From: Iris pallida
Taxonomy: Eukaryota > Streptophyta > Magnoliopsida > Asparagales > Iridaceae
Length of the DNA: 64,000 bases
Reading direction: 5' to 3'
NCBI GenBank assembly: GCA_029216955.1
Contig: JANAVB010015600.1
Span: forward strand, 31,665,554 to 31,729,553
The translations under genes were made by a program, and so were the position numbers. Each line of letters opens with the position of its first letter. Positions within the stretch are counted from its first letter, which is position 1. Below are positions 49,392 through 60,067 of this stretch, piece after piece. The notes under the pieces were generated by a model. It made no database searches. It was given only the letters and a program-made list of their open reading frames with translations, and was not told the origin of the DNA.

Positions 49392-49640
49392 GAAAGGGAA
49401 GTGGGTGCGAAGAAGAGGGAGGGTTATAAATGTAAGTGTCCGTGTCCGTGTCTATGTCTAGATAGCTAGGGCTAGGGTTAGGGTTTACCTGAATAGGGCG
49501 GCTCGGTCGGAGGAGGGAGGCGGCGAGGAGGGGGGCTTCGTCGGAAGAGGAGGCTGCTGTCGTCGGAGAGAGAGAAGGGAAAATAAAAGTATTTTTGGGA
49601 GAGAGAAGGGGAAAATGAAAGTTTCGAACGGGACATATTA
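49392..49640 (-). promoter_or_regulatory. H transposase 5' leader with donor site and telo-box
   Basis: On the minus strand a C/T-rich, GC-rich exon-like stretch ends in CCCTATTCAG and is followed by GTAAACCCTAACCCTAGCC, giving a canonical CAG/GTAA splice donor at 49488. The AAACCCTAACCCTAG sequence resembles the plant telo-box often found near transcription starts. This fits a 5' untranslated exon and first intron of the transposase gene; D later inserted inside that intron region. Confidence 0.5.
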
Positions 49641-49643
49641 AAA

Positions 49644-49875
49644 CATTAGCGACGTCTGCTTTTGACGTCGCTGAACGTCGCTATGTAGCAACATAACTTA
49701 AGTTACGTCGCTGAGCGTCGCTATTCAGCGACGTACTTTATCTCATGTCGCAGAACGTCGCTATTCAGCGACATTTTGCGATGTCTATCAAAAGGAGTCG
49801 CTATATTCAATATTTAGCGACGTTATTTTATTCCGTCGCTACATTACGTCGCTAATAGAGCAGATTTTAGTAGTG
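49644..49875. repeat. H right subterminal and terminal repeats
   Basis: About a dozen GCGACGT/ACGTCGC units in 215 bp, then ATTTTAGTAGTG, the inverse of the left CACTA terminus. Confidence 0.88.
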
Positions 49876-49878
49876 TTA

Positions 49879-51659
49879 ACTCCAATCCTTGTACTTTCAG
49901 ATGGTCCAGAAGGCTTTCAAATATTCAATGACGCATCTGGGACTGGCCTAGGGTGCGTGCTCATACATAAAGATAAAGTTATCTTGCTATGCTTCAAGGC
50001 AGTTGAAGTAAAATGAAAAGAACTATCCAAAAATGAAAAGAACTATCCAACGCATGATCTAGAATTGGCAGCAATTGTGTTTGCGTTGAAACTCTGGCGA
50101 CACTACCTTCATGGTATGGCTTGTAGGATCTACACGGATCACAAGAGCCTCAAATACTTATTCACCCAACGAGAACTCAACTTGAGGCAGTGACGTTGGC
50201 TCAAACTAATAAAAGACTACGCGCTAACGATCGAGTATACTCTGGGCATATAAAACATCATCGCAGACGTGCTGGGCAGAATGTTCATGGGATCACTAGC
50301 CCTAAATAATAATATGGACGACCGACTTTGCGAAAGACGGAGACGGGACGATGCGACTAAAAGAAAGGCTCTGCATTCCTGAAATTGTCGAACTCAAAAA
50401 AGAAATTCTGACAGAGGCACATTATGCGAAGTACTCATTACATCCTGGGAGCACCAAGATGTACAAGGACTTGCGCACAAACTTTTAGTGGCACGACATG
50501 AAGAAAGATGTAGCTACTTTCGTATTATAGTGCATGACGTGTTAGCAAGTGAAGACAGAACACCAAAGGCCAAACGGGGAGCTCCAGAACCTCGCCATTC
50601 TCGAGTGGAAGTGGGACAATATCTCGAATGATTTTATCGTAAGATTTTTGAAGACGTCGCGAGGGAATGATGCGATTTGGGTCATTGTTGATATATTGAC
50701 CAAGTTTGCTCACTTCATCGCAATCAATAGCATGAAGCATTGATCGGTTAGCACAAATCTACGCTGATGAAATTGTTCGACTGCACGGGGTACTAGCCAC
50801 AATAATTTCGGACAGAGATGGGCGATTTCTATCACATTTCTTGACGAGCTTAGAAGCTGCAATATGGGCCAAATTGAATTTTAGTACTGCATACCACCCC
50901 TAGATGGACGGTCAAACAGAAATAGTGAATCAAATATTAGAAGATATGTTGCTTCTGTGTGCAATCGATCTAAAGACTAGTTGGATACGCACTTGCCCTA
51001 GTAAAATTTGCATATAATAATAGTTATCAATCGAGCATTCAGATAGAACCATATGAAGTGCTCTACGGGAGGAAGTGTCGGTCTCCGATATGCTGGGATG
51101 AAGTCAGAGAGCGACAAGTGCTTGGATCGGAACTGGTGGAGCAGGCCGTCGAAAGGTTCGCTTAATTTGAGACAGACTTCAAATCGTACAAAGTCAACAA
51201 AAGAGCTACACGGATCTTCGTCGACGTCCGCTGGAATTTCTGGTCAGAGACTATGTGTTCTTGAAAGTAACGTCCATGCATGGCGTGATGCGGTTCAGTG
51301 TTAAAGACAAATTAAGTCCGAGATTTGTAGGTCCTTTCGAGATCCTCGAGTGGGTTACGACAGTTGCTTATCGGATCACACTACCTCCTGCCTTGGCTGA
51401 AGTGTACAATATTTTCCATGTTTCATAACTTCAAAAATACGTGCATGATCCAAGTCATGTGGTTAGCTTCGATCCGTTAGAACTATGTGCGGACTTGTCT
51501 TACTCGGAGGAGCCTATTCAAATTTTGGACCGAAAGAAAAAGGCCTTACAAAATCAGTCAATGTCTTTAGTTCGTATGCTTTGGCAGAACCATTCAATTG
51601 AAGAATCGACATGGGAGATGGAGGCAGAGATGAAGGAGAAGTCAGACCCCTGTTCTTAA
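49879..51659 (+). pseudogene. Element F RNase H and integrase (3' part of pol)
   Basis: The coding region resumes with TPILVLSDGPEGFQIFNDAS and GTGLGCVL (RNase H). An 18-bp direct duplication follows at about 50013-50050, then [38 protein letters not shown] and a stop. Integrase pieces: an H2C2 remnant (50460-50560), [15 protein letters not shown] (50670-50715), a core near 50800-51060 in several frames, and the C-terminal LSYSEEPIQILDRKKKAL, QNQSMSLVRMLWQNHS, IEESTWEMEAEM, the chromodomain-like tail, ending at 51659. Stops and frame changes are frequent throughout. Confidence 0.85.
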
Positions 51660-51693
51660 GTTTCGGGACGAAACTTTTCTTAGTGGTGTATTA
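51658..51693 (+). other. F pre-LTR stem-loop
   Basis: AAGTTTCGGGACGAAACTT is an 8-bp perfect inverted repeat with a GGA loop, 18 nt before the 3' LTR. Its sequence differs from the AATTTCGAGGACGAAATT of the others but its shape and position are the same. Confidence 0.6.
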
Positions 51694-51809
51694 TGTAGCG
51701 CCCCGTCCCGATGGGCGGCGGACTAAATAATATGCTTGCGGCGAGTTAGACTCGGTCGGAAACTTAGATAGCTAGTCTGACTCGATCGCTGAGCTTGGAT
51801 TACGATAAC
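51694..51809 (+). repeat. Element F 3' LTR, first 116 bp
   Basis: TGTAGCGCCCCGTCCCG opens the LTR after the pol end. It is cut at 51809 by element G. No counterpart of this segment is visible in the 5' LTR remnant, which lost its start. Confidence 0.75.
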
Positions 51810-52745
51810 TGTCACGCCCCAGAACCAGAATACCGGAGAGTGGAGGAATGACTCAGCTAGCTACGTATTACGGGTAGATGAATACTGTATAATACGATCA
51901 ATGATGTCTAAAAGACGAGGGGGTGCATACTACATGAAAGTCTCACTAGGGTTACTCAACATCTATTGTCTTAATCATTCAAACAAGAAGCAATAATAGA
52001 GAACATGTAAGATAAAGCAGTAAGGCGTCCCAAACGCTCAGTCAAAATGTTCTTGAGATCTGGCTTTACAATACATAGCCAGATGATATGACAAGGTATA
52101 CACAATCGTTATCAGCTGCAGTCTGACTTAGTTACAATTATGTAAAAGTAAGTGCAAGACAGTCCGACTAACATGTCGGTGCCAAGCTGCAAAATGTATA
52201 GTAAGTAGAAAAACGAGCAGGGAAGCAAGGAACCCACTCGTGTCCTCCTGCGATCATCCCTCTAGTATTGACCATCTTGGAGGTGGAAGTAAGCTGAGCC
52301 CTCGGGAGCTGGCTCTAAATCTGGCCATGCAAAACCAGAGAGGTTAGACCTCAAATAGCAAGTACCACAAGGAAGTACGACATGAAGAATTAGAACCAGT
52401 GGTAAGAGTTAAGAATATGATAAATAAGTCTCCGCTTGCTACTGGGATTCACACAACATCACGACACTTCAAACCAACTTCCCAACCAAAAAAGGACAGA
52501 AGTTGACCCGTCATGTCCTGACATTCTGATCATCTCAGTAGTTAACAGAGTAGGTACAGTACACAAACAAATCAATTTAAACGGCAATACAACTACTACG
52601 GCTTGCTAACTGTAAGTTCCAAGTTGCCGTGGAAATATGCAATAAGGGATTCCTCAGTTCTTACAATGTACAAGCAAGGCTAGTCTACCCAATAATCAAT
52701 TGTGCCAATCATGAATTAGACGTGTCCCAGCGGGATGCCCGTCAT

Positions 52746-52747
<2 letters not shown>

Positions 52748-52826
<79 letters not shown>
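52748..52826. repeat. TA microsatellite in the G 3' LTR
   Basis: About 39 TA units. The same place in the 5' LTR (61007-61025) has only a few, interrupted. Confidence 0.92.
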
Positions 52827-52829
<3 letters not shown>

Positions 52830-53574
52830 AGATACAACTCCCTGCCCGTGTGGCAGGTTTGCAGTATCTGTAGGAACCAGCCGGCATGTCGGGGTACTAA
52901 TTGTTTCGAGATGGCTGCCATGTAAGAACTCGGGAATCCATTCTCTCCATGCAATCGTTATTTTATTTAGCTTAATAGTCCCTATGTTAATTGAAATCTC
53001 ATGCCGTGGATCATGGTCATTCGGAATGAGTACTTTCGTACAGAGTACGATATGCATAACTCTACAACGATGCCCGTGTGGTTAGGTTGTAGGTCTTACA
53101 TAGCGTAATGCAACAATCAAACCTAGCCACGGAATAATTATGCCTTGACTGTAAGGTACACATGCTGCTTTTGTAGAAAATAAGTTGAAGTCTGCACGTA
53201 TCCATATGCCAATGTTCGGGATCGGCTAGTCGATTGCGATGGTTCGTGGTTAGTATATGAATGTGTCTCATTCAATTCGCTAAGACGACTAGCCAGTATT
53301 TTAGTTCCAACTAGGAACGCATGATCAATCATTTAGTCAAGGTAACAATCAATGTCAATACGTGACCAGCGTGAAAGTCAAACTAGTATTTAGTATGGTC
53401 GAGTCTATAACTCTCAGGGTTAAGTTCCAGTCATACTGGGTATCTATAAACCAATCGAGACACAGTGCACACTCCACACAACAATATGTATTAAAATATT
53501 AACATATCATGATTATATCGAGTTCATGTCAAAAAGGCGTAAGGATATAATAAGGGGTGCCATGCGCCTAAGGA

Positions 53575-54122
53575 GTACGCTAACGGAGTACGCCAAAGGA
53601 AGTACGCACAAAGGAATAACGTTTACGCGTGAACTTGTACGCGTAAAGTAAATAACGTTACGCGTAAAGGAATACGCGTAAAGGAAATAATGTTACGCGT
53701 GAAGGAATACGCGTAAATTAATAACGTTTACGCATGAAATTTGTACGCGTAAAGTAAATAACGTTACGCGTGAAGGAATACGCGTAAAGGAATAACGTTT
53801 ACGCATGAAACTTGTCCGCATAAAGTAAATAACGTTACGCGTGAAGGAATACGCGTAAAGGAATAACGTTTACGCATGAAACTTGTACGCGTAAAGTAAA
53901 TAACGTTACGCGTAAAGGAATAACGTTTACGCATGAAATTTGTACGCGTAAAGTAAACAACGTTACGCGTAAAGGAATACGTGTAAAGGAATAACGTTTA
54001 CGCATGAAACTTGTACGTATAAAGTAAATAACGTTACGCGTGAAGGAATACGCGTAAAGGAAATAATGTTTACGCATGAAAGAATACTTGTAAAGTAAAT
54101 AACGTTACGCGTAAAGGAATAC
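53575..54122. repeat. 71-bp ACGCGT-rich repeat array (G 3' LTR)
   Basis: AATAACGTTT starts a new unit at about 53616, 53720, 53791, 53862, 53919, 53990 and, as AATAATGTTT, at 54062; spacing is mostly 71 bp (once 57, once about 104). I count 18 ACGCGT palindromes plus AACGTT palindromes. ACGCGT fits the CGCG box bound by plant CAMTA factors. Confidence 0.85.
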
Positions 54123-54874
54123 GCCAAGCCAGAGTAGACGTGCGTAATCCAGATTCACGCTGACACGAATGAACGTGGGCGTAGAGCTTGATACTACGTG
54201 GGCCCATATAAACGTGGGCGTAGAGAACCTTCAGAACTCCAAATTCATGAATCCTTTAATCTCAGCCAAAAATAGGACTTCCATGGATCAAAAATGGGGT
54301 ATAACACAAATCTCAACAACCTGAAATGATCAAAACTTGAAAATAAGGAAGTTTAATAGATCAAAACCACCAAAATCTGAAAATGGCAAATTTCTAGATC
54401 TACAAAAATAAAACTTTAAAATGCAAATTGTCAAGTTCTAAACTATCTTAGAATTACGAGAGGAAGATAAATGAACCATAAAAATGGGTTCTCATGTGGA
54501 AGTAAGATGCACTTGCCTATGGGTTTTCTTAGGTTAGAAGAGAGGTTAATGGAGAAGAAGAAGAGTAAATGAGAATGAATGAAGAGAGAGAAAGTAGTTG
54601 GGCTTTAAATGGAGATGGTGGTAGGTAGGGGGTTGGGTTCATGATGAAACACCCTAAACCAAAACAAACCAACCCAAGCCGAACCCAAGTCAAAAATAAA
54701 CCAAAGGCTAAGCAAAAGTAGAAAATAAAATACAGAAAAATAATTAGCATAAAATTAAAGGAATTAAATACAGAACAAATGCATGATAAATATTAAATAA
54801 ATAAATTCAAGCAGTACACGTATTAAAATACGTAATCTGGGAACGGAGAGTGACATCTCTACCCTCCTTAGAAA

Positions 54875-54893
54875 AATTCCGTCCTCGAAATTT
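54875..54893 (-). other. G pre-LTR stem-loop box
   Basis: On the minus strand AAATTTCGAGGACGGAATT, one change from the B/C/D form, followed by a purine-rich AAGGAGGGTAGAGA tract next to the LTR start. Confidence 0.6.
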
Positions 54894-54988
54894 CAAATCC
54901 AGCAGGCCAGAAACATCAGAGCTAGAGTATTCCAAGTACAAGCAATTCTAGCGAGCAAGCAGTCATTCTACAATATCAATAGCAAGTA

Positions 54989-55012
54989 ATATATATATAT
55001 ATATATATATAT
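54989..55012. repeat. Short TA microsatellite downstream of G pol
   Basis: About 11 TA units between the pol stop and the 3' LTR. The 54900-55039 stretch has no gene. Confidence 0.85.
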
Positions 55013-55039
55013 TTATCAATCTACGATATCAAGCAATTT

Positions 55040-56624
55040 CTACTCATAGGGTGATAAGCATGAGGAATCAAGACAATCTAGGTATACAGAAAAAAGTATA
55101 CCTTGTGAGCTAAATAGGTGCGGATACCGTGATCGGATATCATTCTCACGTTCCCACGTTGACTCTCCTAAGGAGTGATGACCCCAACCAACTCGGACAA
55201 GGCTAATTGTTCGATTCTTGAGTATCTTCTCCCTTCGGTCCAAAATGGACATCGGCTGTTCCTCGTAAGACAGGTTGGTACCAACAACCAGCTCAGAATG
55301 ATCGAGGATATGGCTTGGATCCGATACATACCTACGCAACTGAGATACATGAAACACATCATGCACCTCTCGTAACGAAGGTGGAAGGGACAAACGATAA
55401 GCAACATCGCCTACCCTATCGAGGATAGCAAATGGGCCTACGTATCACGGACTCAACTTCCCACGAATGCCAAATCTAGTGACCCCACGGGTAGGTGAGA
55501 TCTGCAAGAACACGTGGTCCCCAACAGAAAATTCTAGCGGCCTGCGATGCTGGTCTGCCCAATGACGATACCGATCTTACGAAACTCGAAGTCGCACTCT
55601 AATCCCCTTAACCACTTCAACCGTCTGAACAATCATCTCTGGGCCTAACATCTTCCTCTCCCTGATATCATCTCATGCCAGTGGCGACCTACACTTCTTA
55701 CCATATAGTGCTTCGAATGGCGCCATCCGGATATTGGCTTGATAACTGTTGTTGTACGAGAATTCGACTAAGTATAGGTGACTCTCCCAAGATCCTCCAA
55801 AATCTAGGGTGCAAGCTCGTAACATATCTTCTAAAGTCTGAATTGTTCTTTCTGATTGCCCTTCTGTCTGTGGATGGTAGGTGTACTAAATCTTAACTTG
55901 GTACCCCCAGGCTATGATGTAGACTCTTTCAAAAATATGATATAAAACGTGTATCTCTATCTAATACAATACTGACAGGGATCCCATGCTGCCTGACTAT
56001 CTGCTGCATATACAACTCTGCCAACTTCTCTGTAGGTTGCCCTACTCTAAAAGTAAGAAAATGTGCCACCTTCGTAAGCTGATCCACTATCACCCAAATA
56101 GCATCCTTACCACTTGGTGATCTCGGTAAACTGGTCACAAAATCTATTGTGATATGCTCCCACTTCCATTCCGGGATAGGAAGCGGTTATAATAATCCTG
56201 CTGGCCTCTGTTGTTCTGCCTTCACTTGCTGACATATTAAGCAACGAGAAATGAATCTAGCTATCTCCCTCTTCATTTCGTTCCACCAGAAGTGCTGCTT
56301 GATATCTTTGTACATTTTGGTCCCTCCGGGGTGTATAGAATACTGAGAACTGTGGGCTTCTGTCATAACCTCCTGTCTGATATCTCCACTTGGCACAAAT
56401 AGATGTGATCCAAATCTAACTGTACCATCTTCATAAATTTTCATCTCCTTCTTAAGTCCTGACTCACATTCTGTCCTAAGCTTCTGAATCCTTGGGTCCC
56501 GTGCCTGAGCTGCCATGATCCTGTCTACCAAGTCAGATTGAACTCGTAGACTTACAAGAATTCCGATATCACTAGGAAGTATAACCTCGATGCCCATCTC
56601 TTGAAGGTCTTCTAAGATATGTTT
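55040..56624 (-). pseudogene. Element G integrase (broken)
   Basis: From 56597 the frame reads through the H2C2 zinc domain (EAHSSQYSIHPGGTKMY, FISRCLICQQVKAEQQRP), a stop at 56187, then the core: [38 protein letters not shown], stop near 55929. Around 55900 the frame shifts; [45 protein letters not shown] and [18 protein letters not shown] follow with several stops. It ends with [20 protein letters not shown] and a 3' extension past RYPHLF to 55040. GDHVFLQIS is continuous, with no intron at the site seen in C. Confidence 0.87.
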
Positions 56625-57893
56625 TTACGATGTTAACATAAATGCACCGCCTCTCCTGCTAAGAGCGTCCGCTACCACATTAGCCTTGCCTGGATGATAC
56701 TGAAGCTCTACGTCGTAATCCTTGATCAACTCTAAACATCTTCTCTGTCTCATGTTTAGTTCCTTCTGAGTGAAGATGTACTTCAGACTCTTGTGGTCTG
56801 TGTACATGTCCACTCGATCACCGTACAAGTAATGCCTCCATAGCTTCAAAGCAAATACTACTGCTGTCAACTCCAAGTCATGAGTCAGATAATTCTTTTC
56901 GTGGTCTCTAAGTTTCCTAGATGCATACGCTATCACCTTCCCATGTTGCATTAGGACACACCCAAGTCCCTTCCCTGACGCATCATAATGTACAGTAAAA
57001 CCTCCGGGTCCAACCGGTAATGTAAGAATAGGTGCCGTGATCAACTTCTGCTTCAAATTCTCAAATGATGCCTGGCACTCTGCCGACCAAATGAATGGCA
57101 CATCCTTCCGTGTCAAGCGGGTCATGGGTGCTGAGAGTCTTGCAAAGTCTGATACAAACCTTCTGTAATATTCTGCCAATCCCAAGAAACTTCGCACATC
57201 TGCTACGGTCTTAGGTATTGGCCAACTTTCTACTGCTTCTACTTTCTTGGGATCCACTTCTACTCTAGCCCCTGATATGATGTGCCCCAAGAATGAAATG
57301 CGATCAGTCCAAAACTCACACTTGCTGAGCTTGGCGTACAACTGGTTCTCTCTCAAAACCTGTAACACTTTCTTGAGGTGAACTTCATGTTCTTCATCAC
57401 TAGCTGAGTATACGAGAATGTCGTCGAGGAACACAATGATAAATTGATCTAAGTACGGCATAAAGATGTGGTTCATCAAATCCATAAATATTGCTGGAGC
57501 ATTGGTCAAACCAAACGACATTACTAAGAATTCGTAATACCCGTACTTCGACCTGAATGCTGTCTTAGGAATATCCTCTTTCAGAACTCTTACTTGATGA
57601 TACCCTGACCGAAGATCTATCTTGGAGAAAACTCTTGCTCTACTCAATTGATCAAACAAATCGTCGATCCTTGGTAGTGGGTACTTGTTCTTTACTGTTG
57701 CCGCATTAAGCTTTCTGTAGTCAATACACAATCTTGATGACCTATCCTTCTTCCCTACAAGTACCACTGGTGCTGCCCATAGTGATTCGCTAACTCGAAT
57801 AAACTTCTTTGCCTTCAGTTCCTCTATGTGCTGACACACCTTGGCCTGCTCTGAATCTGCCATTCTTTAAACTTGATCTGATATCGGTTTAGT
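56625..57893 (-). pseudogene. Element G reverse transcriptase and RNase H
   Basis: A 412-codon stretch (57863-56625) is uninterrupted: [68 protein letters not shown], the active site [11 protein letters not shown] (FLDD intact), [68 protein letters not shown] and [18 protein letters not shown] stop immediately upstream (near 57869) separates it from the protease linker, and another ends it at 56625. The SESLW and [13 protein letters not shown] segments depart from the usual SGSPW and [13 protein letters not shown]. Confidence 0.9.
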
Positions 57894-58552
57894 TCCAGGT
57901 GCCAACTCTATACTGAACTCAATATCCCTAACCGGTGGTATACCTGGAAGTTCTTCGGAAAATACATCAAGAAACTCTTTAATTACCTTCGGGACTTGAA
58001 CTTCTTCCATTGCCGTCATTACTCTTTGTTTATGTTGGCAGATCTATGATCTGACTAAGGGGAACAGCTTCATGCCTAGAATATTAAAAGATACACTCCC
58101 TCTACGACAAGCTATTGTCGCATGACTGTCTTTCAGCCAGTCCATGCCTAAGATAACGTCAAAATTTCTCATAGAAAATTCTATCAACCTGGCAGGTAAG
58201 GGACGCCCGCACACTACAACTCTACACGCTAGAATAACTCTACTAACTCCTACGAGCCCATTACCAGTGAGTATATTCAACCTCCTTGGCAATGTCTCGA
58301 ATTCTATTCCTAGTCATGTCGCAAATTGTGCAGATATAAATGAGTGTGATGCTCCCGAATCAAACAATGCTACTGCGGGATATGAGGCGACGAGAATGTT
58401 ACCTGCCACAACATCTCCCGATGCCAATGCTTCTTCCAAGGACAGATTGAATGCCTGCTCTCGATCTCCTTGTTGGTTCCCATGCTGCGACCTAGCCTGG
58501 TGCTGCTGCTGGCCTCTGCCTTGGTGATGTTGGGGTGGTCTATGTTGTTGCT
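57894..58552 (-). pseudogene. Element G protease region
   Basis: In the same frame as gag: a Gln/His-rich linker, then [20 protein letters not shown] with the DSG motif intact (near 58365), a stop, [40 protein letters not shown], a stop at 58044, and [20 protein letters not shown] leading into RT. The enzyme would process the polyprotein. Confidence 0.85.
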
Positions 58553-59745
58553 ACTGCATCAGCGGTCCCTGCTGCCGAAATATCTGAACCTGTGACATCA
58601 ACGGACGTTGTGCCAACGGTCTCACCGCTACTGCTGGTCCTTGATACTGGCCTGCCCCTGGTGGTGGCGGAGCAGAAAATTGTTGTACTGGTCCTCCTGA
58701 CCTCGAATTCATGGGACAGGTGGAAACCCGATGATCTGGACTTCCACATATCAAACACTGTCCATTCAACGCCCGACACACACCTCTAGTGTGCCCTGCC
58801 TTTCCACAATAAGTACAGCCCGCTAAGGGTTGCTGGTTCTTCCTCTGCTGTTGTTGTTGCCTTGCTGGGGGTGCTGGCCCTTGCATTGCCACATCGTGAA
58901 TGTGAATGCCAGGGGGTTGTGCTGTGACTCGGGGCGCTGCTCTCCCTCCTTCTTCAATCTGATTGTGAAATCTCTTCTGACCTCCAGTCCTAGATGTGAT
59001 CCTCTGGATGGTGATCTCATGCCTCCGGTTGCCATCAATACCTTATCGAAAGTCTGGTAGTCTTGCCCCTCTATCAGTTGCAAGAGTTCAAGATAAAACC
59101 CTTGCTGAAACCTCATAGCCCTCTGGCTCTCTGTTGCTACCATCTCCGGGGCAAACCTACTCAGTCTACAGAACTCTGCTGCATAAGCATCCACTGTCTT
59201 GCCGGCTTTCTTGAGGTTGATAAACTTCTGCAGTAGCTCGAACTATGCCACAACTCCATAGTACTTCGTCTTGAACCTTATAGTAAAATCATCCCAAGCT
59301 ATAGGACGTCTGATGCCTACTTCTTCTGATTCCCACCAATCACGTGCGAGGTCCTGAAGTAACAGCTTCACTAGATCTACACATTCTTTCGTCGGTACCT
59401 TAGCCGCTGTCAGAATAGCCTCGATGTCCTTAAGCCATGCATCTGCTGAAATGGCATCTTTCGTACCCTCAAAACGACGGGGGTTGTACTTACAGAACCT
59501 GGTTGATGCCCCTGAGTCAGTCCTCACTCCCATTTTCAAAGCCGTTTGCAATCCTTGGTTGAGCAATACATTCTGCTCTTGCAGCTGAGTGTGCATGTGT
59601 TGCTGGGCCAACATCTGATGTTGCTGAGTAGCCATCATCCCTCTTATGATTTCCAGGAGGGCTGGTGTGTCTACTGCATAGGGGTAGGCGGAACTGTTGG
59701 TAGTGTTGGAACCTTCGGATACTGCGGTCCAGTTGTTGGTTCCAC
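58553..59745 (-). pseudogene. Element G gag (broken)
   Basis: The start is uncertain: an in-frame region (YAVDTPALLEIIRGMMATQQ) precedes Met 59638. The gag domain reads PRRFEGTKDAISADAWLKDI, LLLQDLARDWWESEEVG, FTIRFKTKYYGVVA, a stop at 59243, then VDAYAAEFCRLSRFAPEM and AMRFQQGFYLELLQLIEGQD. A frameshift near 59030 follows. Two standard zinc knuckles are present near 58815-58720: CTYCGKAGHTRGVC and CLICGSPDHRVSTC. A TAG at 58551-58553 separates gag from the protease linker in the same frame. Confidence 0.85.
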
Positions 59746-60067
59746 TATCATCTCTTCTTAGATGGTCTCTTGAGGTAGTACCGGCCTTTGTTGCTGACCA
59801 ACATGGTCATGTTGTTCGTGTTGCCCTTGTTGTTGCTGTCCAGCTCTGACAGATGCGGACGAGGTGCCACTAAGAAAAGGGACAAGAGAGCAATCAAACG
59901 ATCGGACAGAAAAGATCAATGAAGTCAAAGGATATCGAAATGTCAAGCTAGGGTCGAGAGTAACGAAATCATGAGATCAAGGGGAAACATGTGTGATTGA
60001 GACATCCTATAAATTAAAACACCCCACAAGTCTGAAATCAGACCTGCATGGGCCACCACTAAAACCT
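59746..60067 (-). other. G leader with tRNA-Ile primer site
   Basis: The plus strand at 60041-60058 reads GACCTGCATGGGCCACCA, a perfect 18-nt match to the recalled tRNA-Ile 3' end, 9 nt from the LTR edge. A Gln-rich frame at 59758-59850 (GQQQQGQHEQHDHVGQQQ) may be the true N-terminus of gag in a shifted frame. Confidence 0.7.

Larger units (their letters stand above)
35217..49875 (-). mobile_element. Element H: CACTA (En/Spm) DNA transposon, split by D
   Basis: The termini are CACTACTAAAAT (35217-35228) and its inverse ATTTTAGTAGTG (49864-49875). The 3-bp target site is TCA on the left (35214-35216) and TTA on the right (49876-49878), one substitution apart. Without D and its extra target copy the transposon is about 5.3 kb. 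Both ends carry subterminal repeats built on GCGAC and ACGTCGC. A TNP2-class transposase pseudogene lies on the minus strand. H sits in the RT/RNase H part of F pol. Confidence 0.93.
29779..51809 (+). mobile_element. Element F: old Ty3/gypsy retrotransposon, host of the nest
   Basis: The plus-sense order is 5' LTR tail, tRNA-Met PBS, gag, PR, RT, [CACTA H], RNase H, INT, and the start of the 3' LTR at 51694. It is truncated at 51809 by G and on the left by C. The two halves join in sense across H: ELKQ-LIS before 35214 and TPILVLSDGPEGF after 49879. Many stops and frameshifts, plus loss of the RT active site, mark it as one of the oldest copies here. Confidence 0.85.
51810..54855 (-). repeat. 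Element G 3' LTR (3.05 kb)
   Basis: On the plus strand from TGTCACGCCCCAGAACCAGA to CGGAGAGTGACA. It contains a TA microsatellite (52748-52826) and a 71-bp repeat array rich in ACGCGT (about 53575-54122). It is matched over its first 2.5 kb by 60068-62269. Confidence 0.92.

Noticed and set aside
52629..52925. A 98-codon frame with a counterpart at 60840-61124.
   Set aside because: Both lie in the G LTRs and include the TA microsatellite. The similarity is LTR identity, not a gene family.
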